Shown here: positions 62,724 to 64,000 of the stretch, one piece after another
Numbering within the stretch: the first letter of the stretch is position 1
How the letters are laid out: every line of letters begins with the position of its first letter
Assembly (NCBI GenBank): GCA_022842245.1
Contig: JALHPZ010000005.1
Location: 1-64,000 of the forward strand
Source of the DNA: Gemmataceae bacterium
GTDB lineage: Bacteria; Planctomycetota; Planctomycetia; Gemmatales; Gemmataceae
DNA: 64,000 nucleotides
Direction of reading: 5' to 3'
Notes under the pieces: model-generated
Told to the model about the DNA's origin: nothing
Databases searched by the model: none
The model's input: only the letters and a program-made list of their open reading frames with translations
Position numbers and translations under genes: made by a program

Positions 62724-63188
62724 TCATGACACGGCCGGGAGTCGGATCAGGTTCCATGTCTGCGCCAGCAGCAACCCGCCCCGGATCGTCCAGGCGACGG
62801 TGCGGATCCAGTTCGTTCGCACGAGGCGGCGGTGCGTGGCCGGTTCGAACACGCACCCCAGTCGTTCGTGGCACGGAACCTGAACGAGCCAGGTCGAAAG
62901 CCAGATCACGATGATCAACCCGAAGGAGAAAACGAGAACGGAAAGCGAGAGACCTGAGGGGCGGACGAAGAACAGGATCAGGCCCGATCCGACCTCGGTC
63001 AGCATCGTCGGGGCGACCAGCCAGGTAATGAGCCGGGTGTGACTCCGAGAGTAGTCGTGGAACCGTTCGGTCCCGACGAGTGCGAAGAGCGGGTAGTGCA
63101 CCACCTGCACGACCCAGATCAGGCCGACGAGGAAGATCGTCGTGGCCACGTGAACTAGCCAGATCGTATTCGCGTGGTACTCAAACAC
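62724..63188 (-). CDS. Four-helix membrane protein of unknown function (DUF1772-like)
   Basis: A 154-residue integral membrane protein with four hydrophobic helices: IWLVHVATTIFLVGLIWVVQ, LITWLVAPTMLTEVGSGLIL, LSVLVFSFGLIIVIWLSTWL, and VAWTIRGGLLLAQTWNLI. The charged block CHERLGCVFEPATHRRLVRT before the last helix is characteristic of a conserved small membrane family. Fold and helix order resemble DUF1772/anthrone oxygenase-like proteins, but this is inference. The GTG start at 63188 overlaps the end of the upstream gene by eight bases, so translation is coupled. Confidence 0.7.
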   Translation of the reverse strand: MFEYHANTIWLVHVATTIFLVGLIWVVQVVHYPLFALVGTERFHDYSRSHTRLITWLVAPTMLTEVGSGLILFFVRPSGLSLSVLVFSFGLIIVIWLSTWLVQVPCHERLGCVFEPATHRRLVRTNWIRTVAWTIRGGLLLAQTWNLIRLPAVS

Positions 63189-64000
63189 GGGCGGCCGCCT
63201 CCGAGGCGGTCACCGCGTCTCGGGTCGCCTTGTGTCGGTACTCGAACATCGCCTGCAGTTTCCGGCGGACCAGCCAGCTGCCCAACCACCGGCCCCACCA
63301 GCCGAACGGCAAGGCGTAGGCGATTTCGTCGCGCAGGACGGTCCCGCCTTCGCCATCATCTCGGAAACGGTGTCGGTGGTGCCAGTGCTCGAACGGGCCG
63401 GATTCCTGTCGGTCGGCGAACAGACGCGGAGGATCATATTCCGTGTGCACCGCCACCCATGTGAGCGGTATGCCCAACAGGCTGCCACGAAGAACCACCC
63501 GCGTGCCGGGTTCGAGGGATGTAGGGGCCGCCACGACTCGCAAGGGTTCGCCGGGCGGCAGCAATTTCGTCAGCGCGTCGGCCTGCTCGTGAAAGCGAAA
63601 GACCTCCTCCGGGCTGGCGGATATCCGGCTCTCCTTCACGAAGGATTGGATCTCGAGCTCACGCGGATCGCGAAGGGGGCGATGGAGGAAGGCGTCCCAG
63701 AGGATGAGCGCGAACGGTATCCACCAGACCAGATCGTTCGTGAGAATGGTAAGACCGAAGCCCGGCGGAAAAACGCCGCGGGCCAGCGCCACGGCGAAAC
63801 CGATCGGGCCGAAGATCTTGCCGAGCAGACCGACGAGCACGATGGGCCAGTGCCGGCGGGGATCGTTCGCGGCGATCCAGTAGCCGATGCCGTAGACGCC
63901 GACGATCATGCCGACGCACTGCCAGATCTCCGGGTAGTTCGGGCGCGGCATGCCGAAGAGATCGAACAGGAGGTTCGGAAATGCGATGACCGCGCAGCCC
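63181..64000 (-). CDS. Membrane protein fused to SRPBCC ligand-binding domain (5' end off the right edge)
   Basis: The visible 273 or so residues have N-terminal membrane helices (CVGMIVGVYGIGYWIAA, WPIVLVGLLGKIFGPIGFAV, LVWWIPFALILWDAFL) and a C-terminal SRPBCC (polyketide cyclase/START-like) domain, from IQSFVKESRISASPEEVFRF through AVHTEYDPPRLFADRQESG to LPFGWWGRWLGSWLVRRKLQ. The frame stays open upstream of the ATG at 63951 and reads CAVIAFPNLLFDLFG into the edge, so the true start is probably beyond the window. SRPBCC domains bind hydrophobic ligands; the membrane fusion suggests lipid or quinone handling (inference). It overlaps the four-helix membrane gene by eight bases. Confidence 0.78.
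   Translation of the reverse strand, partial: GCAVIAFPNLLFDLFGMPRPNYPEIWQCVGMIVGVYGIGYWIAANDPRRHWPIVLVGLLGKIFGPIGFAVALARGVFPPGFGLTILTNDLVWWIPFALILWDAFLHRPLRDPRELEIQSFVKESRISASPEEVFRFHEQADALTKLLPPGEPLRVVAAPTSLEPGTRVVLRGSLLGIPLTWVAVHTEYDPPRLFADRQESGPFEHWHHRHRFRDDGEGGTVLRDEIAYALPFGWWGRWLGSWLVRRKLQAMFEYRHKATRDAVTASEAAARV

Overview
The window is GC-rich, densely coded chromosomal DNA from a planctomycete, most likely a member of the Gemmataceae. The evidence is the gene repertoire: DUF1549/DUF1553 and DUF1501 proteins, a TIGR02996 repeat-companion domain (the family was first noted in Gemmata), a Ser/Thr kinase fused to two DUF1080 domains beside an ECF sigma factor, zinc-ribbon membrane proteins, WD40 and Sel1 repeat proteins, sulfatases and many secreted proteins. 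I see no rRNA, tRNA, CRISPR array, transposase or phage gene. No stretch longer than 300 bases lacks a gene.

Layout. 1-9.1 kb: the N-terminal part of smc (runs off the left edge), a divergent mannose-6-phosphate isomerase, a sulfatase divergent from a DUF1549/DUF1553 protein, and several exported or membrane proteins. 9.1-13.4 kb: a PEBP protein, a zinc-ribbon membrane protein, NAD(P)H-hydrate dehydratase coupled to a DapA-like aldolase, and a pair of small cysteine-rich exported proteins. 13.5-21 kb, minus strand: a TIGR02996 protein, DUF58 and MoxR, a Sel1 protein, and a carB that carries two in-frame palindromic inserts. 21-27.3 kb: ECF sigma factor, receptor-type kinase, iron-type binding lipoprotein and a ceramidase-like protein. 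27.3-40.2 kb: housekeeping and metabolic genes (RNase HII-like, HIT, YggS, DUF167, flippase, PEP carboxykinase, GlgX, response regulator, D-threonine aldolase-like, RdgC-like, Rrf2 regulator, CysH). 40.4-49.6 kb: a long cytochrome/DUF1549/DUF1553 protein, a NUDIX hydrolase, the run DUF1549-DUF1501-WD40, and an SGNH hydrolase. 49.7-52.8 kb: a small kinase-fold protein, an exported c-type heme protein behind a clear promoter/operator, and an internally deleted Gfo/Idh/MocA remnant. 52.9-62.6 kb: two very large single-pass membrane proteins, each with a caspase-like fold whose cysteine position is serine, one also with a VWA domain, followed by a secreted modular protein. 62.7-64 kb: two coupled membrane genes, the upstream one running off the right edge.

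Two themes stand out. First, the window is sprinkled with short palindromic or tandem elements of at least five sequence families. Most sit directly after stop codons. Some lie inside open reading frames and are translated: two in carB, two in the 1020-residue DUF1549 protein, and one that supplies the stop of moxR and the start of the DUF58 gene. Second, the 52.9-62.6 kb cluster looks like an uncharacterised planctomycete membrane system built on paired pseudocaspase-like modules.

Incomplete or damaged genes are smc (cut at the left edge), the SRPBCC membrane gene (cut at the right edge) and the deleted oxidoreductase. Many starts are GTG or TTG, chosen here from a well-placed GGAG-type ribosome binding site.
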